This document shows, in pieces, positions 8,204-16,997 of a stretch of 25,154 nucleotides of DNA; positions within the stretch are counted from its first letter, which is position 1, and each line of letters opens with the position of its first letter. The notes beneath the pieces were generated by a model. That model saw nothing but the letters and a program-made list of their open reading frames with translations, did not search any database and was not told the DNA's origin. This stretch comes from Bacillota bacterium (lineage in GTDB: Bacteria > Bacillota > Clostridia > Saccharofermentanales > Saccharofermentanaceae), in assembly GCA_023397475.1 (NCBI GenBank), contig JAEWUD010000007.1:1-25154 (forward strand). Reading direction: 5' to 3'. A program made the position numbers and the translations under genes.

Positions 8204-8822
8204 TGAAGAGATTGTCGTGCTGTCAGATGAAGAGTTGAAGGAGAACGCCGCGGAGATCAAACGCTTATTGCTCTCGACCAAGCGTCCCGGTATGGAGCAT
8301 CTTGTCGACTGGATTGAACAGAAGACAGATTTCTTTACGGCGCCTGCCTCGACGAAGTATCATCTGGCTGTAAAGGGAGGACTAGCGAAGCATAGTCTGA
8401 ATGTTTACTCGCTTTTGAACGGTAAAGTATCCTCCGGTCTCGTGTCGATTAAGCCGGAATCGGTGATCATTGCCGCGCTGCTGCATGATCTGTGTAAGAC
8501 CAACTTTTACATTATGGAGAAGAAGAACGTACGTGAAGGAAGTAAGATGAATGCGTACGGAAAAGAAGTTCCGAACTGGATCGAGAAGGAAGTCTGGGCG
8601 GTGAAAGACACATTTCCCGTCGGTCACGGGGAGAAATCCTGCTACTTTATTCAGAGCTATATTCGCCTGACACCGGAGGAGTACGCGATGATCCGCCTTC
8701 ATATGGGATCTGACCGCAACGGGTATCCGGATCCATTTACAGAGACAGCCAATATTTATCCGGGCGTGATTGCGATGCACACCGCCGATATAGAGGCGGC
8801 ATATATTGTGGAGAGCCGTTGA
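8196..8822 (+). CDS. HD-domain hydrolase
   Basis: A 208-residue predicted metal-dependent phosphohydrolase. The HD signature is spread as usual: His66 in AKHSLNV, His97-Asp98 in LLHDLCK, and a further His in GHGEKS (about 144) and in RLHMG (about 169). This form (LLHDLCKxxFY plus PVGHGEKS) is common in Firmicutes and is annotated only as HD-domain protein; substrates proposed for relatives are nucleotides or cyclic nucleotides, but I cannot choose. An open frame extends upstream, but the ATG at 8196 with GAAGGA seven bases before it is clearly the start. It overlaps the pseudouridine synthase by 8 bases. No terminator is seen before the ileS promoter. Confidence 0.88.
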   Translation: MSDEEIVVLSDEELKENAAEIKRLLLSTKRPGMEHLVDWIEQKTDFFTAPASTKYHLAVKGGLAKHSLNVYSLLNGKVSSGLVSIKPESVIIAALLHDLCKTNFYIMEKKNVREGSKMNAYGKEVPNWIEKEVWAVKDTFPVGHGEKSCYFIQSYIRLTPEEYAMIRLHMGSDRNGYPDPFTETANIYPGVIAMHTADIEAAYIVESR

Positions 8823-8839
8823 AACGTGGCCGTGCGCAG

Positions 8840-8869
8840 TTGACAGTGTTTGTCACTCATCTCTATAAT
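8840..8869 (+). promoter_or_regulatory. Consensus SigA promoter for the ileS operon
   Basis: Perfect TTGACA (8840-8845), an 18-base spacer and perfect TATAAT (8864-8869). Transcription should start near 8876, giving a leader of about 73 bases. No T-box features (specifier stem, TGG-type antiterminator bulge, terminator) are present in this short leader. Confidence 0.85.
8841..8855. repeat. Dyad TGACA-N5-TGTCA overlapping the ileS -35 box
   Basis: TGACA (8841-8845) and TGTCA (8851-8855) form a 5-bp inverted repeat with a 5-base centre. It overlaps the -35 hexamer, a position suited to a repressor. It may be chance, because part of the left arm is the consensus -35 itself. Confidence 0.35.
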
Positions 8870-8889
8870 AAATAGTCTGAATTCACGCT

Positions 8890-8909
8890 TTGTGATTCGT
8901 CAATCACGA
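8890..8909 (+). other. Small hairpin in the ileS 5' leader
   Basis: TTGTGATT (8890-8897) and AATCACGA (8902-8909) form a stem of 7 Watson-Crick pairs and 1 G-U pair with a CGTC tetraloop. No T run follows, so it is not a terminator; it may protect the transcript end. Confidence 0.45.
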
Positions 8910-8948
8910 GGCTTCCGAATATACTTCGAATAATTGGGGGAGTTACAC

Positions 8949-11900
8949 ATGTATAAGAAGGTTCCGACCGACATGAAGTTCAATGAGAGAGAGATGGAAG
9001 TTCTTTCCTTTTGGAAGGAGAATGATATCTATAAGAAGTCGATTCGCCCGAAGAAAGAAGGAACCCCCTCGTTTACACTGTTTGACGGACCTCCGACCGC
9101 AAACGGCAAGCCGCATATCGGACATATCAAGACACGTGTAATCAAGGATGTTATCCCTCGCTATCACGCGATGAAGGGTGAGCGGGTCGAGTTCAAGGCC
9201 GGTTGGGATACTCATGGTCTTCCGGTCGAGCTTGAAGTCGAGAAGATGCTCGGGATCAATGGCAAACCACAGATTGAAGCCTATGGCGTCGAGCCCTTCA
9301 TCAAGAAGTGCAAGGAATCGGTCTGGAAATATAAAGATGAATGGGAACAGATGTCCGAGCGTGTCGGATTCTGGGCGGACATGGAGAACCCCTACGTAAC
9401 CTACGACAACAACTACATCGAGTCGGAGTGGTGGGCTTTAAAGACGATGTGGGAGAAGGACATGCTCTATAAGGGCCATAAGATTGTCCCGTACTGCCCG
9501 CGTTGCGGAACATCGCTGTCGAGCCATGAAGTCGCGCAAGGCTATAAGAACGTCAAAGAGAATTCCGTATTCGTGCGTTTTGCGGTAAAGGATACGCCGG
9601 ATACCTATTTTGCCGCGTGGACGACGACACCTTGGACACTCCCGTCGAATACCGGCCTTTGCGTCAATCCGGAAGAACAGTATGTGCGAATCAGTGTCCC
9701 TGTAGATCTAGACGGGGCGGAGAAGACCGTATACTACTACATGGCAGGCGTTCTTGTGCCGCAGCTTTTCGAGGAGTACACCATCCTCGAGAAGTATGAA
9801 GGCAATGACTTGGTCGGCATGCGCTACGAGCCCTTGTTCCCCTATGGCGCGAAAAGAATCGCCGAGACGAAGCTCGATGCTTTTCGCGTCGTCAGCGATG
9901 ATTATGTCACGATGAATGACGGTACCGGTATTGTTCATATCGCGCCCGCTTTCGGCGAAGATGACGCCCGTGTCGGCAAGATCTTCGGACTTCCTTTCCT
10001 TCAGCTTGTACGCGAAGACGGAACTCTGCCGGAAGAGGCCGAGGAGTTTGCCGGATTATTCGTCAAGGATGCGGATCCGCTCTTGATCAAGAAGCTCAAT
10101 GTTGAGAAGAAGCTGATCAAGCGTATGCCGTACGAACATGACTACCCGTTCTGCTGGCGTTGCGATACGCCGTTGATCTACTATGCGAGATCCTCCTGGT
10201 TTATCGCGATGACGAGAGTTCGTGACGGTCTTATGAAGAACAACGCTTCGGTGGAGTGGTATCCCGAGAGTATCCGGGACGGACGTATGGGAAATTTCCT
10301 TGAGAACGTCGTCGACTGGGGTATCTCGAGAGAGCGCTACTGGGGTACACCGCTCCCGGTTTGGGAGTGCGAGTGCGGCCATCGACATTGCGTTGGTTCC
10401 ATTGAGGAGCTGAAGCGTATGTCTTCGGATTGCCCCGATGATATCGAACTCCACAAACCCTATGTCGATCAGGTCCATATCCGTTGTGAAGAGTGCGGCG
10501 GACAGATGACGCGTGTTTCCGAGGTCATCGATTGCTGGTTTGATTCGGGAGCGATGCCCTTCGCGCAATATCATTATCCTTTCGAGAACAAGGAGTTTTT
10601 CGAGGCGCATTATCCGTCGGATTTCATCTCGGAGGCTCTTGACCAGACGCGCGGCTGGTTCTACTCGCTTCTCGCGATCGGTACACAGCTTTTCGATCAG
10701 TCACCCTTCAAGAACTGTATCGTCATGGGCCTCGTTCAAGATAAAGACGGGCTGAAGATGAGCAAGCACAAGGGGAATGTTGTCGATCCCTGGGAGATTC
10801 TCAATAAGCAGGGAGCGGACGCCGCCCGTTGGTATTTCTTCAGCGCGAACGCACCGTGGCTTCCGAGCCGTTTCGCGGACAGCATGGTGTCGGAATCGCA
10901 GCGGAAATTCATGGGTACGCTCTGGAATACCTACGCATTTTATATCATGTATGCCGAGATTGACGGGTTCGATCCGACGAAGTATACGTTCGACAGATCC
11001 AAGATCACGACGATGGATCGTTACATTCTTTCGCGTCTTCACACATTGATCGGAGACGTCGATGCGCGCATGGCTTCATATGACATTACGGGAGCGAGCA
11101 GAAGTCTCGAGACTTTCGTGGATGATCTCTCGAACTGGTATGTCAGAAGAGGACGCGAGCGCTACTGGGGTGAGGAGATGACGGAAGATAAGGTCAGCGC
11201 ATATATGACCCTCTATACGGCACTCGAGTCATTGACGCGCGTGAGTGCGCCGTTTGTGCCCTTTATGACGGAGTCTATTTATCAGAACATGGTTCGTTCC
11301 GTCGATGCGACCGCGCCTCTTTCGGTCCATATGTGTGATTATCCCGCGTCGGATCCGACATGGATCGACAAGGATCTCGAAGAAATGATGGATGCGGCGA
11401 AGCATATTGTCTTTCTTGGACGAGCTTGCCGCAATGCCGCCGCGATGAAGAACCGTCAGCGCCTGAGCAAGATGTACGTCGTCTCAGAGACGGTGCTAAC
11501 ACCGGATTACAGTGAGATCATCCGCGAGGAACTCAACATCGCTGAGATCCTGTACATGAAGGATGCATCGGAATTGGTCGACTATCGTTACAAGCCGCAG
11601 CTTCGTACTCTCGGGAAGAAGCTTGGCGCGAAGCTCTCCGTTGCCAAGGATTTGATCGCGTCACTGCCCGGGCGTCAGACGCATGATGATTTGCAAAGCG
11701 GTAAGGATATCGTCCTTGTCATTGACGGGGAGGATGTTGTCTTAACAGCGGAAGATCTGATCGAAGAACTTGTTCAACCGGAGGGGCTGTCGACACAATC
11801 CGACCGCGAATACACGGTTTCACTTGACACGACCTTGACGCCCGAGCTGATTGAAGACGGTTTTGTCAGAGAAGTCATTTCCAAGGTACAGACGCAGCGC

Positions 11901-12104
11901 AAGGAGACGGGTCTTCTTGTCACGGACCGAATTCGGCTGATGTATCTCTGTGAGGAGCGTTTGGCCGGGATTATCACAAAACATCAAGATTTTATCGCTT
12001 CGGAGGTCCTTGCTTCGGAGATCCTTGCCGGTGAAGGCGTGGATTCCAAAGAATGGGATATCAACGGAGAGAAGGCGACGCTTTCCGTCGCGAAGATGGC
12101 GTAA
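8949..12104 (+). CDS. ileS: Isoleucyl-tRNA synthetase (probably type 2)
   Basis: A 1051-residue class Ia synthetase charging tRNA-Ile. The HIGH motif is intact (PHIGHI, about residues 56-59) and the KMSKS motif is KMSKH at about 603-607. The editing (CP1) domain sits between them, with TTTPWTLPSNTGLC and GTGIVHIAPAFGEDDA, and there are paired cysteines (PYCPRCG, CWRCD, CECGHRHC, CEECG). The length, and the lack of a C-terminal CxxC zinc finger, fit type 2 IleRS (ileS2 or eukaryote-like) rather than the ~930-residue type 1; type 2 enzymes are generally less sensitive to mupirocin. A TTG five codons upstream overlaps the ribosome-binding site (GGGGGAG), so the ATG at 8949 is chosen. First gene of a long operon. 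The ileS call is very sure; the type is a reading of length and motifs. Confidence 0.97.
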   Translation: MYKKVPTDMKFNEREMEVLSFWKENDIYKKSIRPKKEGTPSFTLFDGPPTANGKPHIGHIKTRVIKDVIPRYHAMKGERVEFKAGWDTHGLPVELEVEKMLGINGKPQIEAYGVEPFIKKCKESVWKYKDEWEQMSERVGFWADMENPYVTYDNNYIESEWWALKTMWEKDMLYKGHKIVPYCPRCGTSLSSHEVAQGYKNVKENSVFVRFAVKDTPDTYFAAWTTTPWTLPSNTGLCVNPEEQYVRISVPVDLDGAEKTVYYYMAGVLVPQLFEEYTILEKYEGNDLVGMRYEPLFPYGAKRIAETKLDAFRVVSDDYVTMNDGTGIVHIAPAFGEDDARVGKIFGLPFLQLVREDGTLPEEAEEFAGLFVKDADPLLIKKLNVEKKLIKRMPYEHDYPFCWRCDTPLIYYARSSWFIAMTRVRDGLMKNNASVEWYPESIRDGRMGNFLENVVDWGISRERYWGTPLPVWECECGHRHCVGSIEELKRMSSDCPDDIELHKPYVDQVHIRCEECGGQMTRVSEVIDCWFDSGAMPFAQYHYPFENKEFFEAHYPSDFISEALDQTRGWFYSLLAIGTQLFDQSPFKNCIVMGLVQDKDGLKMSKHKGNVVDPWEILNKQGADAARWYFFSANAPWLPSRFADSMVSESQRKFMGTLWNTYAFYIMYAEIDGFDPTKYTFDRSKITTMDRYILSRLHTLIGDVDARMASYDITGASRSLETFVDDLSNWYVRRGRERYWGEEMTEDKVSAYMTLYTALESLTRVSAPFVPFMTESIYQNMVRSVDATAPLSVHMCDYPASDPTWIDKDLEEMMDAAKHIVFLGRACRNAAAMKNRQRLSKMYVVSETVLTPDYSEIIREELNIAEILYMKDASELVDYRYKPQLRTLGKKLGAKLSVAKDLIASLPGRQTHDDLQSGKDIVLVIDGEDVVLTAEDLIEELVQPEGLSTQSDREYTVSLDTTLTPELIEDGFVREVISKVQTQRKETGLLVTDRIRLMYLCEERLAGIITKHQDFIASEVLASEILAGEGVDSKEWDINGEKATLSVAKMA

Positions 12105-12123
12105 GCCATAAGAAAGGGATTTC

Positions 12124-12879
12124 ATGATCACAATGCTCTTAAACTCCGGTTATACCCTTCCGCAGATGATCATTATCGGCGGAATCTTCATCATCGTCCT
12201 CGTGTTCTCTTTATCGATTCACGAGGTGATGCACGGGTATGCGGCCTATAAACTCGGTGATGACACAGCCCGTCTTCAGGGACGACTTACGCTGAACCCT
12301 CTTGTCCATCTCGATCCGGTCGGCACGTTGATGATGCTTCTTGCCGGGTTCGGATGGGCCAAGCCTGTACCGGTGAACTATAACCGATTGAAGAGATTCA
12401 AAGATCGCTTCATATCCATACGCATTGTCAGTCTGGCGGGTGTGGCGGCAAACTTCGTCATCGCGTTGGTCTCGTATCTTCTTCTCAATACTCTTACCGT
12501 CGTCGGACTGTATGCGGGATTCTTCCGTATCCAGGATTCTATCGGCGATCCCGGACTCGGATTCGGGACGACACTTTATCTTGTTGCGATGATGCTGTTC
12601 CAGTACCTCTATTTCTTCAATCTCATGTTGATGTCATTCAACCTTCTGCCTTTGCCGCCTCTCGACGGATATCACTTTATCGAGACATTTTTACCCTATA
12701 AGATCAAGCAGAAGATCGCCGCTTATGAGAGATATTTCGGACTCGTTCTGCTCGGTTTGATTCTGGCCGGGAATTTCCTGGGTATTCCGATCCTGTCGTC
12801 GATCATCAATTTCATCATGATACCTTTTAAGTTTGCGATAGAAGTTCCGATCGACGCTTTATTCGGTCTTTTCCTGTAA
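12124..12879 (+). CDS. Site-2-protease family (M50) membrane zinc metalloprotease
   Basis: A 251-residue polytopic membrane protein. The first helix contains the metalloprotease motif HEVMH (residues 33-37) and a later helix the matching NLLPLPPLDGYH with the third zinc ligand Asp181; AGFGWAKPVPVN between them is also typical. This is the short, PDZ-less SpoIVFB/YwhC-like class of M50 peptidases common in Firmicutes, which cleave substrates inside the membrane. The substrate is unknown. The ATG follows AAAGGGA, 19 bases after the ileS stop. In many Firmicutes this gene lies close to trpS and scpAB, and the same order is seen here. Confidence 0.92.
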   Translation: MITMLLNSGYTLPQMIIIGGIFIIVLVFSLSIHEVMHGYAAYKLGDDTARLQGRLTLNPLVHLDPVGTLMMLLAGFGWAKPVPVNYNRLKRFKDRFISIRIVSLAGVAANFVIALVSYLLLNTLTVVGLYAGFFRIQDSIGDPGLGFGTTLYLVAMMLFQYLYFFNLMLMSFNLLPLPPLDGYHFIETFLPYKIKQKIAAYERYFGLVLLGLILAGNFLGIPILSSIINFIMIPFKFAIEVPIDALFGLFL

Positions 12880-12911
12880 ACAGCAAAATATACGCCAGCG
12901 GAGGCTTGACT

Positions 12912-13901
12912 ATGCAGAAAAAAGTTATCTTATCCGGTACACGTCCTACCGGGAATATCCATCTCGGCAATTACTTCGGAGCGATAGCGAACTGGGTCGC
13001 GTTACAGGATGAGTACGATTGCAATTTCTTCATCGCGGATTGGCATGCGCTGACGACGGGATACGCCGACACAGATGCTTTGCGTCAGAACACCATCGGA
13101 TTGATGGCCGACCTGATGGCTTGCGGCGTGGATCCCAATAAATCAACGGTTTTCTTGCAGTCCCTTGTCAAGCAACACGCGGAGCTGTTCCTTCTTCTCG
13201 GGATGAACACCCCGATTTCGTGGCTGGAACGTTGCCCGACCTACAAAGATCAGATCGCCAATTTGAAGGACAGAGATATTACAACTTACGGCTTTCTCGG
13301 TTACCCGGTTCTTCAGGCCGCCGATATTCTGATGTATCGTGCGAACTTTGTTCCGGTAGGAGAAGACCAGGTTCCCCATCTGGAGATATCACGCGAGATG
13401 GCCCGCCGTTTCCATTTCCTTACGGGAAGCGATATTTTCCCGGAACCGTTGCCGCTTCTTACGAAGGCGAAGGTTCTTCCCGGCACGGACGGTCGCAAGA
13501 TGAGCAAGAGTTACGGCAATACGATCGCGCTCGCCGATACACCGGATGAAGTCAAGAAGAAGGTCATGAACATGATTACGGATCCCGCCCGCATTCGCAA
13601 GGATGATCCCGGACATCCGGAGGTCTGCGCTGTTTTTGCCTTCCACAAAGTTTTTAACGAGACTGAAGTGCCGGAAATCGAAGAACAATGCAGAGGCGGG
13701 AAGATTGGCTGTGTCGCTTGCAAACGCAATCTTCAGGAGAAGGTCGCGCAGTTCCATACGCCGATTTATGAGAAGCGCACAGAACTCATGGCATCACCGG
13801 ATCACCTGAAGGATGTCATTCGTGGTGGATCGCGCACCGCATCCATCAAGGCGGAAGAGACGATGATTGCGGTACGCGATGCGATTCAAATCGGAATCTG
13901 A
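12912..13901 (+). CDS. trpS: Tryptophanyl-tRNA synthetase with a probable 4Fe-4S motif
   Basis: A 329-residue class Ic synthetase. The HIGH-type motif is GNIHLGNY (about residues 14-21) and KMSKS is perfect (about 196-200). GEDQVPHLE, used for tryptophan and dimer contacts, is present. The C-terminal domain holds four cysteines at about 239, 260, 267 and 270, spaced C-x20-C-x6-C-x2-C. This is nearly the C-x22-C-x6-C-x2-C pattern that binds a 4Fe-4S cluster in Thermotoga maritima TrpRS, so cluster binding is likely here and fits an anaerobe. GGAGG seven bases ahead selects the ATG at 12912 over a TTG two codons upstream. It sits inside the ileS-led operon with 32- and 43-base gaps and no T-box. 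Confidence 0.97.
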   Translation: MQKKVILSGTRPTGNIHLGNYFGAIANWVALQDEYDCNFFIADWHALTTGYADTDALRQNTIGLMADLMACGVDPNKSTVFLQSLVKQHAELFLLLGMNTPISWLERCPTYKDQIANLKDRDITTYGFLGYPVLQAADILMYRANFVPVGEDQVPHLEISREMARRFHFLTGSDIFPEPLPLLTKAKVLPGTDGRKMSKSYGNTIALADTPDEVKKKVMNMITDPARIRKDDPGHPEVCAVFAFHKVFNETEVPEIEEQCRGGKIGCVACKRNLQEKVAQFHTPIYEKRTELMASPDHLKDVIRGGSRTASIKAEETMIAVRDAIQIGI

Positions 13902-13944
13902 TTTGAGAATTATCGCTGATGAAGGAAGAAGAGGAGGAGCCTTG

Positions 13945-14772
13945 ATGTCGCAAAGACAGGTACCCGAACTCAAAATTCGTCAGTTCGAGGGCCCCTTGGA
14001 CCTTCTTTTCCATCTCATCGAGAAAAACGATATCGACCTTTATGATATTCCGATCGCTGAAGTAACCGATCAATACTTAACGTTTCTCAATGACATGGAT
14101 TCACTTGATATGGAGGTGGCGTCAGAGTTTCTGGTTATGGCTGCGACACTGATTCATATCAAATCGCGGATGCTTCTGCCGGACAAGCGCCAGGCGTTAA
14201 CCTCGGAACAGGATGACCCTCGAGAAGAACTTGTCATTCGCCTTCTTCAGTATCGTCGTTGCAAAATGTTAGCCAGAGAACTTCGCGATCGCTACAAGCT
14301 TTATCAGGATCTTCATGTGCGCCTGCCGCTGACGCCGGATTCTTTGGGAGTCAAAGCCGAGTTGCCGCCGCAGGAATTTGACGCTGAGCAGTTCCGCCAG
14401 TCGATTTCTACCGTCAGTGCCCGTAATGAAATGCGTTTTGCGGATATTTCGTCAAAAATCACGCATATTTTACAGCGCGACAAAGTATCGGTTCGTGATA
14501 AAATGAGATTCGTATGGCAGAAGATCGTTACTGGAGGGAGAGCATTTTTTCACGAACTCTTCCCGGTTTCCGGTACGTCGAGAATTGATAAGGTCGTAGG
14601 ATTCTTGGCGATTCTTGAGCTTCTACGGGGCAATCGAATCACTGCCGTGCAGGATAAACCCTTTGACGTGATTCTTCTCGAGAAACTGTCGGACCAGGAA
14701 CGGGCAGCAAGAGATTTGTCGGATGACGTGGCCCCGCGCCATGCCAAGGAGAATTACTCGTATGACGGATAA
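13945..14772 (+). CDS. scpA: Segregation and condensation protein A
   Basis: A 275-residue kleisin subunit of the bacterial SMC-ScpAB condensin. The N-terminus carries the typical FEGPLDLLFHLIEKNDIDLY element and the following IPIAEVTDQYL, which bind the SMC neck; LIHIKSRMLLP follows. The C-terminal winged-helix part (VVGFLAILELLRGNRITAVQ) contacts the SMC head. The open frame extends upstream into trpS, but GGAGGAG places the start at the ATG 13945. It overlaps scpB by 11 bases, so the partners of the complex are translationally coupled. Confidence 0.96.
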   Translation: MSQRQVPELKIRQFEGPLDLLFHLIEKNDIDLYDIPIAEVTDQYLTFLNDMDSLDMEVASEFLVMAATLIHIKSRMLLPDKRQALTSEQDDPREELVIRLLQYRRCKMLARELRDRYKLYQDLHVRLPLTPDSLGVKAELPPQEFDAEQFRQSISTVSARNEMRFADISSKITHILQRDKVSVRDKMRFVWQKIVTGGRAFFHELFPVSGTSRIDKVVGFLAILELLRGNRITAVQDKPFDVILLEKLSDQERAARDLSDDVAPRHAKENYSYDG

Positions 14773-15430
14773 TGAACGTGATGATTTCACACTGACGGTA
14801 CAAGAGCTTCCCGCCGCACTGGAGGGAATCCTTTTCGCGGCCGGAGATCCGGTCTCTGTCTCGCGCCTCGAAGAGATCACCAATGTTCCCCGCGAAGTTC
14901 TTGAGCAGACGCTCAGCAAGATGATTTCCGATTATGATAACAACCCGTGGGGCGGGCTCTTGATTCGACGTCTTGAGCATGACTATGTGATGTGCACCAA
15001 GCCCAAACTCAAGTCGGTTTTCGAGAGAATGTTCCGACCCAAGAGCCGGCCGCCGATGTCGCAGGCGACCTATGAGACCCTTGCCGTCATCGCATATAAT
15101 CAACCGGTGACAAGATCACAGGTTGAATCCGTCCGCGGCGTCAGTTCCGATAGTATTATTTCACGATTGCTTGACAGGGGATGGGTGGAGGAGTGCGGAA
15201 CTCTTGATGCACCCGGTCGTCCGGTATTGTTCCGGACCACACAACAGTTCCTTATGGAGTTTGGCATAGAGAGTGTCGCCGAATTGCCTTCAATGGATTT
15301 AATGATGTACGGTACGATTCGTGACCTTGAGGAATCTTTGGAGAGCGCGGCCGGTAACCGCGATAACCGTCAACTCTCCATGGAACAGATGACTGACGGT
15401 ATTTTATCTTACGGACATACGGCGGACTAG
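14762..15430 (+). CDS. scpB: Segregation and condensation protein B
   Basis: A 222-residue dimeric partner of ScpA in the SMC complex, made of two winged-helix domains. LEGILFAAGDPVSVSRLEEI at the N-terminus and the highly conserved ETLAVIAYNQPVTRSQVESVRG, ending in LLDRGWVEECG and PGRPVLFRTTQQFL, identify it clearly. The start at the ATG 14762 is preceded by AAGGAG and overlaps the end of scpA. About 51 bases separate it from the carboxyltransferase gene; a TATAAT at 15455 lacks a -35 partner, so I treat the genes as one operon. Confidence 0.96.
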   Translation: MTDNERDDFTLTVQELPAALEGILFAAGDPVSVSRLEEITNVPREVLEQTLSKMISDYDNNPWGGLLIRRLEHDYVMCTKPKLKSVFERMFRPKSRPPMSQATYETLAVIAYNQPVTRSQVESVRGVSSDSIISRLLDRGWVEECGTLDAPGRPVLFRTTQQFLMEFGIESVAELPSMDLMMYGTIRDLEESLESAAGNRDNRQLSMEQMTDGILSYGHTAD

Positions 15431-15481
15431 ACCTCGTGTCTGTCCGATGTCGAATATAATGGCAAGGAAGAGGTGATTGGT

Positions 15482-16978
15482 TTGGGATCTAAGGAAAAAA
15501 TGGCTGCGTTTGTCGAGAAGACGACAGCAAAGAACGACCGTCCGTTCTCGGACAAGAAGAGTGTGGAGCGACTGTCGGCATTGTTCGACCAGAACAGCTT
15601 TGTCTCTCTTGACAGTCTCGTGGTCTCCCGTCCGTTCCGATCGGTTTTTGATCGTCCCCCGGTAGAAGGTGACGGCGTCGAGATCGGTTACGGAACAATT
15701 GATGGAAGGCTGGTATACGCTGCGGCACAGGATCCGTCCGTCTATGGCGGGTCGATGGGCAAGGTTCATGCGGACAAGATCAATAAGGTGATCCGTCTTG
15801 CCGTTACCGCAGGAGCTCCGTTTGTGTTTCTCATCTCCTCCGGCGGAGCCAGGATCGAAGAAGGCATTGTCGCTCTGGAGGGACTCTCTTCAGTCATCTC
15901 TTCGCTGATCGAAGCAAAGGGTGTCATTCCGCTTCTCGGAGCGATTCTCGGACCTTGTCCCGGCGGACTTGCAATTGCCGCAGCCAAGATGGATTTCCTG
16001 TTCTTTGTCGATAAGATTTCCGGCATGTATATGAACAGTCCTTCCGTTACCGCATCTGTTTCGAAGAATCCGGAAGCGGCGAAGACGATCGGAACTGCGA
16101 AGACACATGCGTCGAAGACCGGCCTCGCATCCTTTGTACTTCCCGATGAGAAGACATGCCTTGATCGTATTGTTGAACTGCTATCCTACCTTCCGGTGCA
16201 ATCCGGCGAAGCGATGCAGTTCTCACGTGCGTCTGTTGTGTCAGATGATCCGAATCGCAGCGATGAGGCATTGAACGCGATGGCGTCTTCTTCGGATGAC
16301 TCGAGCATTGACGTTCTCTCGATTCTTACGAGTGTCTCTGACGGTAATAAGATTTTGATTTCCGGAGAAGATTATGGCGCGGACATCGTGACAGCGTTTG
16401 CCCGGATGGATGGAGTTCCTGTAGGTTTCATCGCGAATCGGGAATCGAGAATCACGAGAGACGGTGCGAAGAAGGCAGCCGCTTTTGTCGATTTCTGCAC
16501 GGGTAGTATGCTTCCGATTATTACATTTACACAAGCTGAAGGATTTGTCATCGGAGAGGACATCGAGTCTTCCGACATTATTTCGGCGGCGGCTGATCTA
16601 GTCACGAGTTTTGCGGCCTCGGATGTTCCGCGAATCGGAATCTTGATCGGGAAAGCTCTCGGAACAGCGTATATTTCGATGAACAGCAAGATGCTGGGCG
16701 CCGATATTGTTTATGCCTGGCCGACGGCAGAAATCGCCGTGATGAAGGCGGATACGGCCGCGAATATCCTGTACAAGGACGAGATCAAAGAGAGCGAAGA
16801 TCCGGCATCTTACCGTGAGGAGAAAGTCCGAGCCTATGCGGATGAGATCTCTGCTCCTTCGGTTGCCTGCGGACTCGGACAGGTTGATGAGATCATTCTG
16901 CCTTCCGCGACGCGTGCTCGCATTATCAGCGCTCTTGATATGCTTCTTACCGCGTACCCGATGAACGATTGCGAATAA
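15482..16978 (+). CDS. Acyl-CoA carboxyltransferase subunit (12S / PccB / MmdA-like, divergent C-terminal half)
   Basis: A protein of about 498 residues with the two crotonase-like halves of the carboxyltransferase family (PF01039), which moves CO2 between carboxybiotin and an acyl-CoA. The N-terminal half is standard: YGGSMGKVHADKI, SSGGARIEEG (about 119-128) and GPCPGG (about 157-162). The C-terminal half is not: the usual VPGFxPG is AEGFVIG, and the usual MGxEGAVxI is MKADTAANI, within MNSKMLGADIVYAWPTAEIA. From memory, this NSK..GAD.VYAWP form recurs in other Clostridia beside oadA. The acyl-CoA substrate is not known. Start uncertain: AGAGGTGAT best fits the TTG at 15482; a GTG at 15473 or an ATG at 15500 are alternatives. 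Followed by the biotin carrier after 19 bases. Confidence 0.88.
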   Translation: MGSKEKMAAFVEKTTAKNDRPFSDKKSVERLSALFDQNSFVSLDSLVVSRPFRSVFDRPPVEGDGVEIGYGTIDGRLVYAAAQDPSVYGGSMGKVHADKINKVIRLAVTAGAPFVFLISSGGARIEEGIVALEGLSSVISSLIEAKGVIPLLGAILGPCPGGLAIAAAKMDFLFFVDKISGMYMNSPSVTASVSKNPEAAKTIGTAKTHASKTGLASFVLPDEKTCLDRIVELLSYLPVQSGEAMQFSRASVVSDDPNRSDEALNAMASSSDDSSIDVLSILTSVSDGNKILISGEDYGADIVTAFARMDGVPVGFIANRESRITRDGAKKAAAFVDFCTGSMLPIITFTQAEGFVIGEDIESSDIISAAADLVTSFAASDVPRIGILIGKALGTAYISMNSKMLGADIVYAWPTAEIAVMKADTAANILYKDEIKESEDPASYREEKVRAYADEISAPSVACGLGQVDEIILPSATRARIISALDMLLTAYPMNDCE

Positions 16979-16997
16979 TGAACGGAGGATAACGTTT

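Noticed and set aside
8823..8948. T-box leader for ileS
   Set aside because: The leader is only about 73 bases from the predicted start and has no antiterminator bulge sequence or terminator.
15455..15460. TATAAT between scpB and the carboxyltransferase gene as an internal promoter
   Set aside because: No acceptable -35 box at 16-18 bases and no extended -10; could be real only with activator help, so not listed.
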